Shown: positions 1 to 6,542 of the stretch, piece after piece
Numbering within the stretch: the first letter of the stretch is position 1
Layout: each line of letters starts with the position of its first letter
Assembly: GCA_038257155.1 (NCBI GenBank)
Contig: JBBSJP010000082.1
Coordinates: forward strand, 1 to 9,103
Direction of reading: 5' to 3'
Length of the DNA: 9,103 nucleotides
From: JANJTY01 sp038257155
Lineage (GTDB): Bacteria; Pseudomonadota; Gammaproteobacteria; Xanthomonadales; Xanthomonadaceae
Translations under genes and position numbers: made by a program
Notes under the pieces: model-generated
The model's input: only the letters and a program-made list of their open reading frames with translations
The model's database searches: none
What the model was told of the DNA's origin: nothing

Positions 1-558
1 GCGCTGGTTGCCGATCTGATTGGAATCGGCTGCCTCGCCGCGAATACGAATTCCCCAGCCGCCGTTGCCGGTCTGCTGTAGCAGACCTGCGGGTGAGCAC
101 AACTGGCCGAGCCGGTTGTTTGCAGCCTCCTCGATCACCACACCGTCGCCGGGGAAGTTGCGAATCCACAGTCCCAACAGCACGTTGTTGTCCGATTCCA
201 GACGCAGGCCATCGGTACCCGCAAGCGCGCCGCTGCCGTCGAGGATCACCTGCGGCGGGTCGTTCAAGGGGCCCTGGATGGTGACCGCGCCGACATTCAG
301 CGGCGGCAGTGGCGAAGTGATCGAGATGACGGCCGGTGCCAGAACCGCTGCGTCGAACTCGATGGTGTCGCCGGCCCCGGCGATGCTGAGTGCGCCGCGC
401 AGGGTGCAGTCGTTCGGTGCTGCACCGCAGGTAGCAATCAGAATGTCGTCGTTTCGGTCGACCACGAACACGGATGCCTGCGCGTGTGAGCCGATGCTGG
501 CGAGCGCTGCGCCTAGCAGCCAGGTGAACGGGGCTCGATAAGACTCGCTGTGTTGCAC
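1..558 (-). CDS. Exported CSLREA-domain / right-handed beta-helix-like surface protein (partial, 5' end only)
   Basis: The minus strand is open from a GTG at 558-556 to the window edge, giving the first 186 codons of a longer protein. The first ~26 residues form a signal peptide: a short n-region with one Arg, a hydrophobic stretch (FTWLLGAALASIG) and a likely cleavage after SHA, before QASVFVVDRND. A CSLREA-type domain follows. Its signature is altered to CTLRGAL at about residues 50-56, followed by AGAGDTIEFD. After it come beta-helix-like strands with Asn/Asp/Gly turns (VTIQGPL, VILDGSG, GLRLESDNNVLLGLWIRN, NNRLGQ), as in surface or secreted parallel beta-helix proteins. An in-frame ATG at 633-631 would add 25 residues ahead of the signal peptide. 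The GTG start is preferred because it gives a normal signal peptide, although its ribosome site (AGGA very close upstream) is not ideal. The function of these proteins is poorly known; adhesion or cell-surface roles are inference. Confidence 0.8.
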   Translation of the reverse strand, partial: MQHSESYRAPFTWLLGAALASIGSHAQASVFVVDRNDDILIATCGAAPNDCTLRGALSIAGAGDTIEFDAAVLAPAVISITSPLPPLNVGAVTIQGPLNDPPQVILDGSGALAGTDGLRLESDNNVLLGLWIRNFPGDGVVIEEAANNRLGQLCSPAGLLQQTGNGGWGIRIRGEAADSNQIGNQR

Positions 559-886
559 TGTCCTGTACCCCAGTGGACCGCAGGTGGGTGGCCAAGCATC
601 GCGCCTTGCGGCGGGCTCAGCAGTTGTTGGCATTCGGCTTGCAAGGATTCATGTCCAGCAAGCGGGTTCTACCACTACTCCAGTTCGCAGGTCCAATGTG
701 TGAGCTGGGTCAAGCAGAGAACCGCAAGATCAGGGTCAGCGTTACTTTCGGTCCACTACACCCCGTGGCTGGGGAGTTGGGCGAACCGGCGCGCTTCCAT
801 CCGGCCCCTTCCAGAGCCGACCGCAACAGCATTATCCGTTGCCAGCGCTTGGGCGCGACAGGTCACCGGCAGACGAAGTCGCCCCG

Positions 887-1030
887 CAACGCTGCTGGCG
901 CTGCGGCGGCGGCATGCGACTGATTGCCTCCATCACCCAGCACGATGTGATCGTGCGCCTACTCGACCACCTCGGCGAGCCCAGCCGCGCGTCGCGCATT
1001 GCGCCGATCTGTGGCCCGCCCAGCGACGAG
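887..1030 (+). pseudogene. Remnant of the C-terminal end of an IS91-family transposase
   Basis: Translated in the frame of 893, this stretch reads CWRCGGGMRLIASITQ, then DVIVRLLDHLGEP, then RIAPICGPP. This is the order of elements at the end of many proteobacterial IS91/IS801-type transposases: a Cys-x-x-Cys-Gly-Gly zinc knuckle, the MR(L/V)IA(F/L)IT strand, an (I/V)IxxILxHLG helix and a closing Pro-rich xGPP. Nothing upstream in any frame matches the catalytic Y1/HUH part, so only about 45 codons of the tail survive. The frame happens to stay open into the next gene. The match is from memory of the family and was not searched. It suggests a past IS91-type insertion at this spot, and the remnant should be inactive. 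Confidence 0.55.
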
Positions 1031-1282
1031 GCGTTCAGCAAGGGAATTAACGTGGCACCCGCGGGTCGCTCAACCTTGATCCGCCCGTTGGTAAATCCCC
1101 CGACGCAGTGCCGACTTCAACAGTGCGTCGATGCCGGCGTTTGTCCGCGAAATGGCAGAAGCGTTCGACAATTGACTGTGCGAGAGCAACGAAGGGAGCG
1201 CGCAGGCGTCCATCACGCAGCAAGACTTCAGAGGCCTGCGCGACCCGCCTGCCGGATCCTTGACGGTATGAGTCCGCAGCGT

Positions 1283-1322
1283 ACACTTTGCGAAAAGTGG
1301 CTTTGGATTTCCTTTCCTTTCC
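1283..1322 (+). promoter_or_regulatory. Duplicated 40-bp upstream element, copy 1
   Basis: This stretch and 2266-2305 align without gaps and differ at about 7 of 40 positions. The shared core is ACACTyTGCGAAAArTGG followed by mTTTGG, two variable bases, TTCCT and wTCCTTT. Weaker similarity (GTCC..AGC.TA) continues about 12 bp further upstream. The copy ends 26 bp before the GTG of the secreted-protein gene and just before its ribosome site, so it is well placed for a promoter or operator. TTGCGA (1288-1293) and TTTCCT (1313-1318), 19 bp apart, could be poor -35/-10 hexamers. An ECF-sigma promoter or an activator site is equally possible. The repeat is observed; its function is inferred. Confidence 0.6.
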
Positions 1323-1336
1323 TTTTCCCCGCATCT

Positions 1337-1342
1337 GGAAGG
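1337..1342 (+). promoter_or_regulatory. Ribosome binding site deciding a GTG start
   Basis: GGAAGG lies 6 nt before the GTG at 1349. An in-frame ATG at 1361 is only four codons downstream but is 18 nt from this site, so GTG is the better start. Confidence 0.65.
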
Positions 1343-1348
1343 TCCACC

Positions 1349-2191
1349 GTGAAATCCTGCATGTCGATCCTTCGCGCGCTGGCTCTGATCCTGATCCTTG
1401 CTTCGGCGGCCGCCGTTCGCGCCCAGGACTACGCGGTGGGAGACCGCGTCATGGTCGATGTCAACATGTCGAGCGTTCCCTCGCATGAGCGATGGCGGCC
1501 CGGCACAATCACGGAGATCCAGATGTGGAACGGCATGGTGGCCGGCATCTTCATCCGGACGGACGACGGCCAGGATGTCGGGACGAACGCCTCGCACCTG
1601 CGCCCGGGTGCACCGGCGGCGGCCACCACGGACCTCGGTTCCGCGCCGTCGCCGTCCGGGACGGTCGCGACCCTCAGCCCGACTACTGGCGGCGGCGCGA
1701 GAGACGAACAGAGCGCGGGCGGTTCAACGGGCGGCGCGATTGGAAGGGACGCGGGCACCGGCAACTGCCGCGTCGGCAGTCGGGTCACGGACCGGGATGG
1801 CCGGAGTGGCGTCGTGGTCCGGGCGGAAGGCGCCAGCTGCCACGTTAGGATCGACGGCGGCGTCGCCGAGGAATACTACCTGCAATGGATGCTGACGCCG
1901 GCCGGTCAGGCCGTGGAGGCTGAGCCGGGCGGGGCGCTCGAGACGGGCAACTACGCGTGCTGGACGGCGAACGGCGTGGCCGGAACGCTGCGACTCGTGA
2001 TCCGGAACGGGTCGCAGTACGCGGATGGCGAAGGCAACTCGGGCAACTACACGTACGACGCGGCCTCGGGCGGGATCCAGTGGACGTCGGGGCCGTGGGG
2101 AGGTTTCTACGGCACGAAGCTGGGGCCCGGCAAGATTGGTATCTCGTCCCGGCCCGGCGCGTTCTCAAACACGACCTGCGACCTGGGGTAG
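1349..2191 (+). CDS. Secreted protein with two SH3/Tudor-like modules and a C-terminal GNYxC domain, unknown function
   Basis: The protein has 280 residues. Residues 1-25 are a clear Sec signal peptide (basic Arg9, an Ala/Leu/Ile core, cleavage after VRA before QDYAVGD). Two short modules look like small beta-barrels of the SH3/Tudor/Agenet type. Residues 27-87 begin YAVGDRVMVDV and run through WRPGTITEI to HLRPG. Residues 138-185 begin CRVGSRV and run through GVVVRAEG and VRIDGG to LTPAG. They are joined by a flexible Gly/Ser/Thr/Ala linker (about 88-137). The last 80 residues (about 198-280) form a different domain opening with GNYACW and rich in Gly, Tyr, Trp and Asn (NYTYDAASGGIQW, GFYGTKLGPGKIG), closing with TTCDLG. 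The mature protein has four Cys (140, 164, 204, 277), which could form disulfides in the periplasm. No catalytic motif is visible. The frame is open upstream to 839, but the signal peptide, ribosome site and upstream element all place the start at 1349. The kinase gene follows in the same direction 258 bp later and carries the same upstream element. Confidence 0.8.
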   Translation: MKSCMSILRALALILILASAAAVRAQDYAVGDRVMVDVNMSSVPSHERWRPGTITEIQMWNGMVAGIFIRTDDGQDVGTNASHLRPGAPAAATTDLGSAPSPSGTVATLSPTTGGGARDEQSAGGSTGGAIGRDAGTGNCRVGSRVTDRDGRSGVVVRAEGASCHVRIDGGVAEEYYLQWMLTPAGQAVEAEPGGALETGNYACWTANGVAGTLRLVIRNGSQYADGEGNSGNYTYDAASGGIQWTSGPWGGFYGTKLGPGKIGISSRPGAFSNTTCDLG

Positions 2192-2265
2192 CTGAGCCGG
2201 GCGACTCGCTCAGCGGAGCGCCGGCACCGGCCGCGGCCCGCTCGGCCCGAAAGTGTCCAGCATAG

Positions 2266-2305
2266 ACACTCTGCGAAAAATGGATTTGGGATTCCTATCC
2301 TTTCT
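2266..2305 (+). promoter_or_regulatory. Duplicated 40-bp upstream element, copy 2
   Basis: This is the second copy of the element at 1283-1322, about 83% identical and gap-free over 40 bp. It lies in the 258-bp gap between the secreted-protein stop (2191) and the kinase TTG start (2450), 144 bp before that start. TATCCT (2296-2301) could be a -10 with CTGCGA (2271-2276) as a weak -35 at 19 bp spacing. If it is a promoter, the kinase mRNA would have a leader of roughly 140 nt. That leader has a GC-rich run of CCGCC/CGCCG triplets around 2337-2360. Function is inferred. Confidence 0.6.
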
Positions 2306-2434
2306 CGTCAACGGAGTCAGCGGAGCAGCGTCAAACCGCCACCGCCGCCGCGGCCGCCGAGCTTCTACTGCCGGGTGTATCAGCATTGGGGGCGGGAGTG
2401 GACTTCACATCGGCACGACTATGCTGTCGTCGGC

Positions 2435-2442
2435 AGGAGGAG
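2435..2442 (+). promoter_or_regulatory. Strong ribosome binding site selecting a TTG start
   Basis: AGGAGGAG lies 7 nt before TTG at 2450-2452. It is the best Shine-Dalgarno in the window. It argues for the rare TTG start over the in-frame ATG at 2375, which has no comparable site and would add 25 residues of non-kinase character. Confidence 0.75.
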
Positions 2443-2449
2443 TATTTCG

Positions 2450-5137
2450 TTGAGCGATGAACCCGTCATCGACGGTGCAACCCAGCGCGCCCCCGGCGGC
2501 GAGGCAGCGGGAAAGCATATTGGGCGTTACCGGATCCTGCAGAAGCTCGGCGAGGGCGGTTTTGGCGAAGTGTTCGAAGCCGAACAGACCCATCCGGTGC
2601 GCCGTCGCGTTGCGCTGAAGGTGATCAAGCCTGGCATGGATTCGCGCGACGTGATCGCGCGCTTCATGGCCGAGCGGCAGGCGCTGGCGCTGATGGATCA
2701 TCCCCACATCGCGCGGGTGCTGGATGCTGGAACCACGGATGGCGGCCAGCCCTACTTCGTCATGGAACTGGTGCAGGGCGAACCGGTCACCGGATACTGC
2801 GACCGCCACAACCTCGACATCGCCGAACGGCTTGCGTTGTTCGAACAGGTGTGTACGGCGGTGCAGCACGCGCACAGCAAAGGCGTGATCCATCGCGACC
2901 TCAAGCCCAGCAACGTGCTGGTTGGCACCCATGAAGACCGCCCCTTCGCGAAAGTGATCGACTTCGGCATTGCCAAAGCCACCGGGATCCGCCTAACCGA
3001 CAACACCCTGTTCACCGCACAAAACCAGATGATCGGCACGCCGCTGTACATGAGCCCGGAGCAGGCCGAGGGCAGCGCCGACATCGACACGCGCAGCGAC
3101 GTCTATTCGCTGGGGGTGTTGTTGTACCAGCTGCTCACAGGAACTACGCCGTTTGAGTCGGTCTCGATTCGTGGTGCTGCCTACGCAGAGATCCAGCGCA
3201 TACTGCGCGACGTCGAACCGCCGCGCCCGAGCGTCTGCCTGTCGCGGTCCCAGGACACCTTGAACGAGGTGGCGGCGCAGCGCCGCACCGATCCGGTGCG
3301 CCTCGCCCGCCAGTTGCGCGGTGAGCTCGACTGGATCGTGATGAAGGCAATAGAGAAGGACCGTTCGCGCCGCTACGAGACGGCCAGCGGCCTGGCCATG
3401 GACGTGCGGCGCTACCTGAGCGGGCAACCGGTGCTGGCGGCGCCACCGAGTGCGGCCTATCGGGCGCGCAAGTTCGTGCAACGGCACCAGGGCGCCGTGG
3501 CGGCGGGGATTCTCGTGGCTGTCTCCTTGCTGGTCGGCATGGCGGGTTTTGCCTGGCAGGCCAGCATCGCCACTCACCAGGCGCGCATCGCCGAACAGCG
3601 CGCCAGCGAGCTGGAGCAGGTTTCCTCGTTCCAGGCCGAAATGCTGAGTCAGGTCGACCCGGTTCGTGCGGGCTTGATGCTTTCCGAAGATGTATTGGCA
3701 AGGTTCGACGAGCATCTGGTAACCACCGGCACGCCGGAGGCCGAACGCGCCGCGCAAACGCTGGCGTTCGAGAAGCAGTGGGTGCATGTCAATGCCACCG
3801 ATGCCGCGAGCGAACTGATCACCCGCACCATTCTGGTGCCCGCCGTCGCCGCGCTCGACAGTCGTTTCAAGGAGCAGCCACTGGTCGATGCCTCGCTGCG
3901 CCAGGTCCTGGCCGAGCGCTATCAGGGCATGGGCAGGGCCGCCGCGGCTTTGCCGCTGCAGCAGCGCGTTCTGGAAGTGCGTCGGCTGCATCTGGGTGAA
4001 GGGCATGAGCTGACGGTGCACGCGCTCAGCAAGACGGCGGAGCTACTGGATGATCTGGGTCGGCTGAAGGAAGCGGAACCGTACTACCGCGAAGCGCTCG
4101 ACCGCGGCCGCCGCGAGCTCGGCAGCGAGCATCCGGAAACGCTCACTGCCATCGCCAACATGGGTACTTTTCACCACTCGCAGGGGCAGTGGGAATTGGC
4201 TGAACCGCTGTTGCGCGAAGCGCTGGATACGCGTCGACGCGTGCTCGGCGAAGGCCACCGGGCCACGCTGACATCGTTGAACAATCTCGGTGGACTTTTC
4301 CACTTCCAGGGACGGCGCCAGGAGGCGGAGCCGTACTACCAAGAAGCAGTGGGGGGCAGCCGCGCGGCGTTCGGCAGCGACGACCCGCAGACGCTGGCAT
4401 TCCAGATCAACTTGGCAGCGTTGCTGTTGGGGCAAGGCCGCTTCGACGAAGCGCGGGAGATCAGTGTCGATGCATTGGAGCGTGCGCGCCGCGTGCTGGG
4501 CGAACGGCACCCGCACACGCTGTACTTGATCAGCAACCTCGGCGTGCTGCTGCGGCGTGAGGGCAGGCTGGCAGAAGCCGAGACCTACTTGAGCGAGGCA
4601 CTTCGGCTGCGGAGGCGCACGCTGGGGGACGACCATCCGACGACGATCAGTTCGGTCCGCAACCTTGGCGTCCTGCTGCGCCTGGCAGGCCAGCTGCCGC
4701 AGGCGGAGGCTTTGTTTCGCGAGGTGTTCGAGCGTCGCGTGCGCCTGAAGGGGCATGAGCACTCGGCGACGATCGAGTCGCTCAGTGACTTGGCTTCAGT
4801 ACTGGTCGAGCGCGGCGAATCCGCTCAGGCGCTCGAACTGCTGACATCGCGAGAAGCGGCGGCGCGGGCGGTTTTTCAGGGATCGAATAATTCCGAACTC
4901 GGCCAGTACCTGATGACCCTGGGCGAGGCCCAGGCCGGCCAAGGCCGGTTCAAGGCGGCTGAGCTCAATTTGCTGGAAGCCCACGCCAATCTTGGCAATG
5001 CACCTGGCACGGAGCAAGGCCCGCTGCAGAATAGCGAGCAAGCACTTGTCACGCTCTATCGCGCCTGGGATGCCGCAGAGCCAAATCGTGGCCACGCCGA
5101 ACAGGCTGCCAAGTGGCAGCAGTCCTTGGACCGGTAG
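2450..5137 (+). CDS. Membrane Ser/Thr protein kinase with C-terminal kinesin-light-chain TPR sensor
   Basis: The protein has 895 residues from the TTG start. Residues ~27-325 form a complete Hanks-type kinase: glycine loop GEGGFGEV (34-41), ATP-anchoring Lys57 in VALK, Glu75 in helix C, catalytic loop HRDLKPSN (Asp150), DFG (Asp171), activation segment ending GTPLYMSPEQ (196-205) and the structural Asp217 in RSDVYSLG. All catalytic residues are present, so it should be active. A basic juxtamembrane segment leads to one hydrophobic membrane helix (about 348-369). Next comes a region containing VNATDAASELI, then seven consecutive 42-residue TPRs (516-809) of the TPR_10/TPR_12 type (LGxxHPxTLxxxxNLGxLLxxxGR...EAExxxxEAL). 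With the kinase in the cytoplasm, the TPR part should be periplasmic and act as a protein-binding or sensing domain. Such kinases are often paired with ECF sigma factors, but none lies here. The substrate is unknown. The gene may share control with the upstream secreted-protein gene through the duplicated element. Confidence 0.92.
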   Translation: MSDEPVIDGATQRAPGGEAAGKHIGRYRILQKLGEGGFGEVFEAEQTHPVRRRVALKVIKPGMDSRDVIARFMAERQALALMDHPHIARVLDAGTTDGGQPYFVMELVQGEPVTGYCDRHNLDIAERLALFEQVCTAVQHAHSKGVIHRDLKPSNVLVGTHEDRPFAKVIDFGIAKATGIRLTDNTLFTAQNQMIGTPLYMSPEQAEGSADIDTRSDVYSLGVLLYQLLTGTTPFESVSIRGAAYAEIQRILRDVEPPRPSVCLSRSQDTLNEVAAQRRTDPVRLARQLRGELDWIVMKAIEKDRSRRYETASGLAMDVRRYLSGQPVLAAPPSAAYRARKFVQRHQGAVAAGILVAVSLLVGMAGFAWQASIATHQARIAEQRASELEQVSSFQAEMLSQVDPVRAGLMLSEDVLARFDEHLVTTGTPEAERAAQTLAFEKQWVHVNATDAASELITRTILVPAVAALDSRFKEQPLVDASLRQVLAERYQGMGRAAAALPLQQRVLEVRRLHLGEGHELTVHALSKTAELLDDLGRLKEAEPYYREALDRGRRELGSEHPETLTAIANMGTFHHSQGQWELAEPLLREALDTRRRVLGEGHRATLTSLNNLGGLFHFQGRRQEAEPYYQEAVGGSRAAFGSDDPQTLAFQINLAALLLGQGRFDEAREISVDALERARRVLGERHPHTLYLISNLGVLLRREGRLAEAETYLSEALRLRRRTLGDDHPTTISSVRNLGVLLRLAGQLPQAEALFREVFERRVRLKGHEHSATIESLSDLASVLVERGESAQALELLTSREAAARAVFQGSNNSELGQYLMTLGEAQAGQGRFKAAELNLLEAHANLGNAPGTEQGPLQNSEQALVTLYRAWDAAEPNRGHAEQAAKWQQSLDR
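3995..4876 (+). repeat. Seven tandem 126-bp TPR-coding repeats inside the kinase gene
   Basis: Residues 516-809 of the kinase divide exactly into seven units of 42 residues with no indels between them. The unit starts are LGEGHELT, LGSEHPET, LGEGHRAT, FGSDDPQT, LGERHPHT, LGDDHPTT and KGHEHSAT. The 42-residue period is typical of kinesin-light-chain-like TPRs rather than the 34-residue classical TPR. At DNA level the units are diverged, so recombination between them is not expected to be frequent. Less regular helices follow to the C-terminus. Confidence 0.85.
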
Positions 5138-5148
5138 ACGCAAGCGCG

Positions 5149-5158
5149 GGCGGATCTG
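5149..5158 (+). repeat. Short 3' motif shared with the end of the lipoxygenase gene
   Basis: GGGCGGATCT begins 12 nt after the kinase stop codon. The same ten bases begin 13 nt after the lipoxygenase stop (8691-8700), where they form the left arm of a hairpin. Flanking bases are also similar (GCAAGC before it here, GAAGCCC there). No partner arm is seen here, so this may be a truncated copy of a 3'-end palindromic repeat. The rest of the 198-bp convergent gap (5138-5335) shows no gene and no clear terminator. Confidence 0.35.
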
Positions 5159-5335
5159 CCACCACTCGGGCTGTGGATCATTCCCGTCTCAGAATGTGGC
5201 CAAACCCGCTCACTACGCCAGCAAGGCAACGCCGATGAACCTTGCCCGAGCCTGGCCGCCCAGGTCGTCACGATCGCCAGCAGCAGATTGCAGGTCGACG
5301 ATGTGGCGAAAGCTGGAGGAACGCAGCCTCGTCGG

Positions 5336-6199
5336 TCAGAACTGATCGAGTGGAATCTTCAGATAGCGCACGCCGTTGTCCTCCGGCTCGGGCAATTGGC
5401 CGGCGCGGATATTTACCTGCACGGCCGGCAGAATCAGGGTCGGCATGTCGAGTGTGGCGTCGCGGGCGCGGCGTCTGGCGACGAACTCGTCCTCACTGGT
5501 GCCGAGACGCAGATGAATGTTGTCGCGCTTCTGCGCGCCGATGGTGGTTTCGCAGCGCAGTTCCCGACCGTCCGGGCCGTAGTCGTGACAGATGAAAACG
5601 CGCGTCGCATCGGGCAGGTCGAACAGTCGCTGGATCGAGCGGTACAGCAGGGCGGCATCGCCACCGGGGAAATCGCAGCGCGCGCTGCCGCCGTCCGGCA
5701 TGAACAGCGAATCACCGGTAAACAGTGCGTCGCCAATCAGGTAGGCGAGGCTGTCGCTGGTGTGGCCGGGCACCGCGATCACGCGTGCCTCGATCACGCC
5801 GAGACGGAAGTTCTCACCATCGGCGAACAGCCGGTCGAACTGCGAGCCGTCGACGCGCAGTGTCTCGCCCAGATTGAAGACCTTGCCAAACGTCTTCTGC
5901 ACCGTGCGGATGCCTTCGCCAATGCACAGCGTGGCATTCGGGTAGCGGGCCTTCAGCCACGGTGCCGCGCTCAGATGATCAGCGTGTGCATGGGTTTCCA
6001 GGATCCAGCGCAAGCCAGCACCGTGCTCACGCAGCGCTGTTTCGACAATCTCCACACTGGTGGTGGCGGTACGCCCCGACTTCGGATCGAAGTCCAGGCA
6101 GGGATCGACAATCGCGGCTTCGCGCGTTGCCGGATCAAGCACCAGATAGCAGAAGGTATTGCTTTGCGGATGCAGGAAGGGAGTGACGCTGGGGTGCAT
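5336..6199 (-). CDS. ETHE1/Blh-type metallo-beta-lactamase-fold hydrolase, probable persulfide dioxygenase
   Basis: The protein has 287 residues, starting at the ATG 6199-6197, with AAGGG (6208-6212) 8 nt upstream. The metal motif HAHADH is at 70-75, with His146 (VPGHTSDS), Asp163 (TGDSLF) and His205 (FICHDYGPDGR). By comparison with human ETHE1, His70, His146 and Asp163 would bind a single Fe(II). ETHE1-like enzymes oxidise glutathione persulfide to glutathione and sulfite. The region SARCDFPGGD (172-181) corresponds to the GRTDFQ segment of ETHE1 but carries Cys in place of Thr. This variant and the ending CETTIGAQKRDNIHL...VNIRAGQLP resemble the Blh proteins controlled by BigR in plant-associated bacteria. 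There is no signal peptide and no rhodanese domain, so it should be cytoplasmic. It converges on the kinase gene and diverges from the lipoxygenase. A glyoxalase II-like or other thioester hydrolase activity cannot be excluded. Confidence 0.85.
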   Translation of the reverse strand: MHPSVTPFLHPQSNTFCYLVLDPATREAAIVDPCLDFDPKSGRTATTSVEIVETALREHGAGLRWILETHAHADHLSAAPWLKARYPNATLCIGEGIRTVQKTFGKVFNLGETLRVDGSQFDRLFADGENFRLGVIEARVIAVPGHTSDSLAYLIGDALFTGDSLFMPDGGSARCDFPGGDAALLYRSIQRLFDLPDATRVFICHDYGPDGRELRCETTIGAQKRDNIHLRLGTSEDEFVARRRARDATLDMPTLILPAVQVNIRAGQLPEPEDNGVRYLKIPLDQF

Positions 6200-6343
6200 G
6201 GGCCGGGCCCTTGGGTTGATGGACGCGTTGCTGGCAAGTGTAAGGCCGCATCGGAGTGACCGAAGGACGTAGGCCGAAACGTCGCGCTTGCCGGCCCACC
6301 GACGCAACCGGTAGCGTGTGCGTCTGGTCGCCGCCTGGTGACC

Positions 6344-6512
6344 CCAGGGAGCCTGCGCGGCAGAAGACAACCGGGCTGCAAACGCGCCTGCGCGGCCCGA
6401 ATTTCCGCCGATTCTTGGCCTGTAGAACCACTACAGGCCGGCGAATCGTCAGAAATTCGTTCTCGCGCAGTCACGCTTTCGCCTCGATTGCGTCTGCCGC
6501 GCAGGCTCCTGG
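6344..6512. repeat. Nested imperfect inverted repeat of about 169 bp in the divergent intergenic region
   Basis: The outer arms are 17-bp perfect inverted repeats: GGAGCCTGCGCGGCAGA at 6348-6364 and its exact complement at 6493-6509. CCA/TGG extends them outward with one bulged base. The inner hairpin (6398-6459) has exactly the same axis, at about 6428.5. The zones between (6365-6397 and 6460-6492) are partly complementary, including CTGCGCG (6388-6394) with CGCGCAG (6464-6470). The whole therefore looks like one decayed palindrome. It lies 36 bp before the lipoxygenase start and about 145 bp from the MBL start. It is not coding and no U-tract follows either side. It could be a MITE or REPIN-like element, an operator region, or a structured leader of the lipoxygenase mRNA. 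Confidence 0.75.
6398..6459. repeat. Core hairpin of the long palindrome
   Basis: Three stacked arms pair around a 5-nt loop (AACCA, 6426-6430). These are GGCCTGTAG (6417-6425) with CTACAGGCC (6431-6439), CGATTC (6409-6414) with GAATCG (6443-6448), and CGAATTT (6398-6404) with AAATTCG (6453-6459). The small internal loops between arms contain further C-G and G-U pairs. About 24 Watson-Crick pairs form in 62 nt, far more than expected by chance. Confidence 0.8.
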
Positions 6513-6537
6513 CCATTGTCGCTCTCAAGTCCCGATC

Positions 6538-6542
6538 GAGGA
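6538..6542 (+). promoter_or_regulatory. Ribosome binding site of the lipoxygenase gene
   Basis: GAGGA lies 6 nt before the ATG at 6549 and selects it over the in-frame ATG at 6516, which lacks a good site and starts just outside the right arm of the palindrome. Confidence 0.6.

Larger units (their letters stand above)
559..1348. other. Gene-poor interval with transposase debris and an upstream element
   Basis: About 790 bp separate the minus-strand CSLREA gene from the plus-strand secreted-protein gene. Several overlapping frames are open on both strands here, as expected at this GC content. None has a convincing ribosome site, signal peptide or recognisable fold apart from the IS91-like tail at about 887-1030. 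The right end (1283-1342) holds the first copy of the duplicated 40-bp element and the ribosome site of the next gene. The promoter of the minus-strand gene should lie in the left part, but no clear -35/-10 pair was found. No tRNA or small RNA was recognised. Confidence 0.6.

Noticed and set aside
20..541. A 173-codon plus-strand frame at the left edge
   Set aside because: It is antisense to the CSLREA/beta-helix gene, whose minus-strand translation has a signal peptide and a recognisable domain.
1047..1334. A 95-codon minus-strand frame upstream of the secreted-protein gene
   Set aside because: It starts inside the duplicated upstream element, and no domain or ribosome site could be recognised. 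A decayed gene cannot be ruled out.
839..2191. A 450-codon plus-strand protein fusing the upstream region to the secreted protein
   Set aside because: A clean signal peptide, a ribosome site 6 nt before GTG 1349 and the 40-bp upstream element all lie inside it, and the upstream part holds only transposase debris.
2191..2214. Inverted repeat GCTGAG / CTCAGC right at the secreted-protein stop, considered as a terminator
   Set aside because: It has only 6 bp arms, a 12-nt loop and no T-run, so it is weak in GC-rich DNA.
2993..4021. A 342-codon minus-strand frame inside the kinase gene
   Set aside because: It is the shadow of the kinase coding strand, and the kinase motifs are unambiguous on plus.
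5251..5264. CCTGG / CCAGG stem in the convergent gap, considered as a bidirectional terminator
   Set aside because: A five-base stem with no T-run on either side is too weak to call.
6237..6242. Minus-strand TACACT as a -10 box for the MBL gene
   Set aside because: No acceptable -35 hexamer lies 16-18 bp upstream.
5288..6259. A 323-codon plus-strand frame opposite the MBL gene
   Set aside because: The minus strand encodes the complete HAHADH metal site and family signatures; this plus frame has none.
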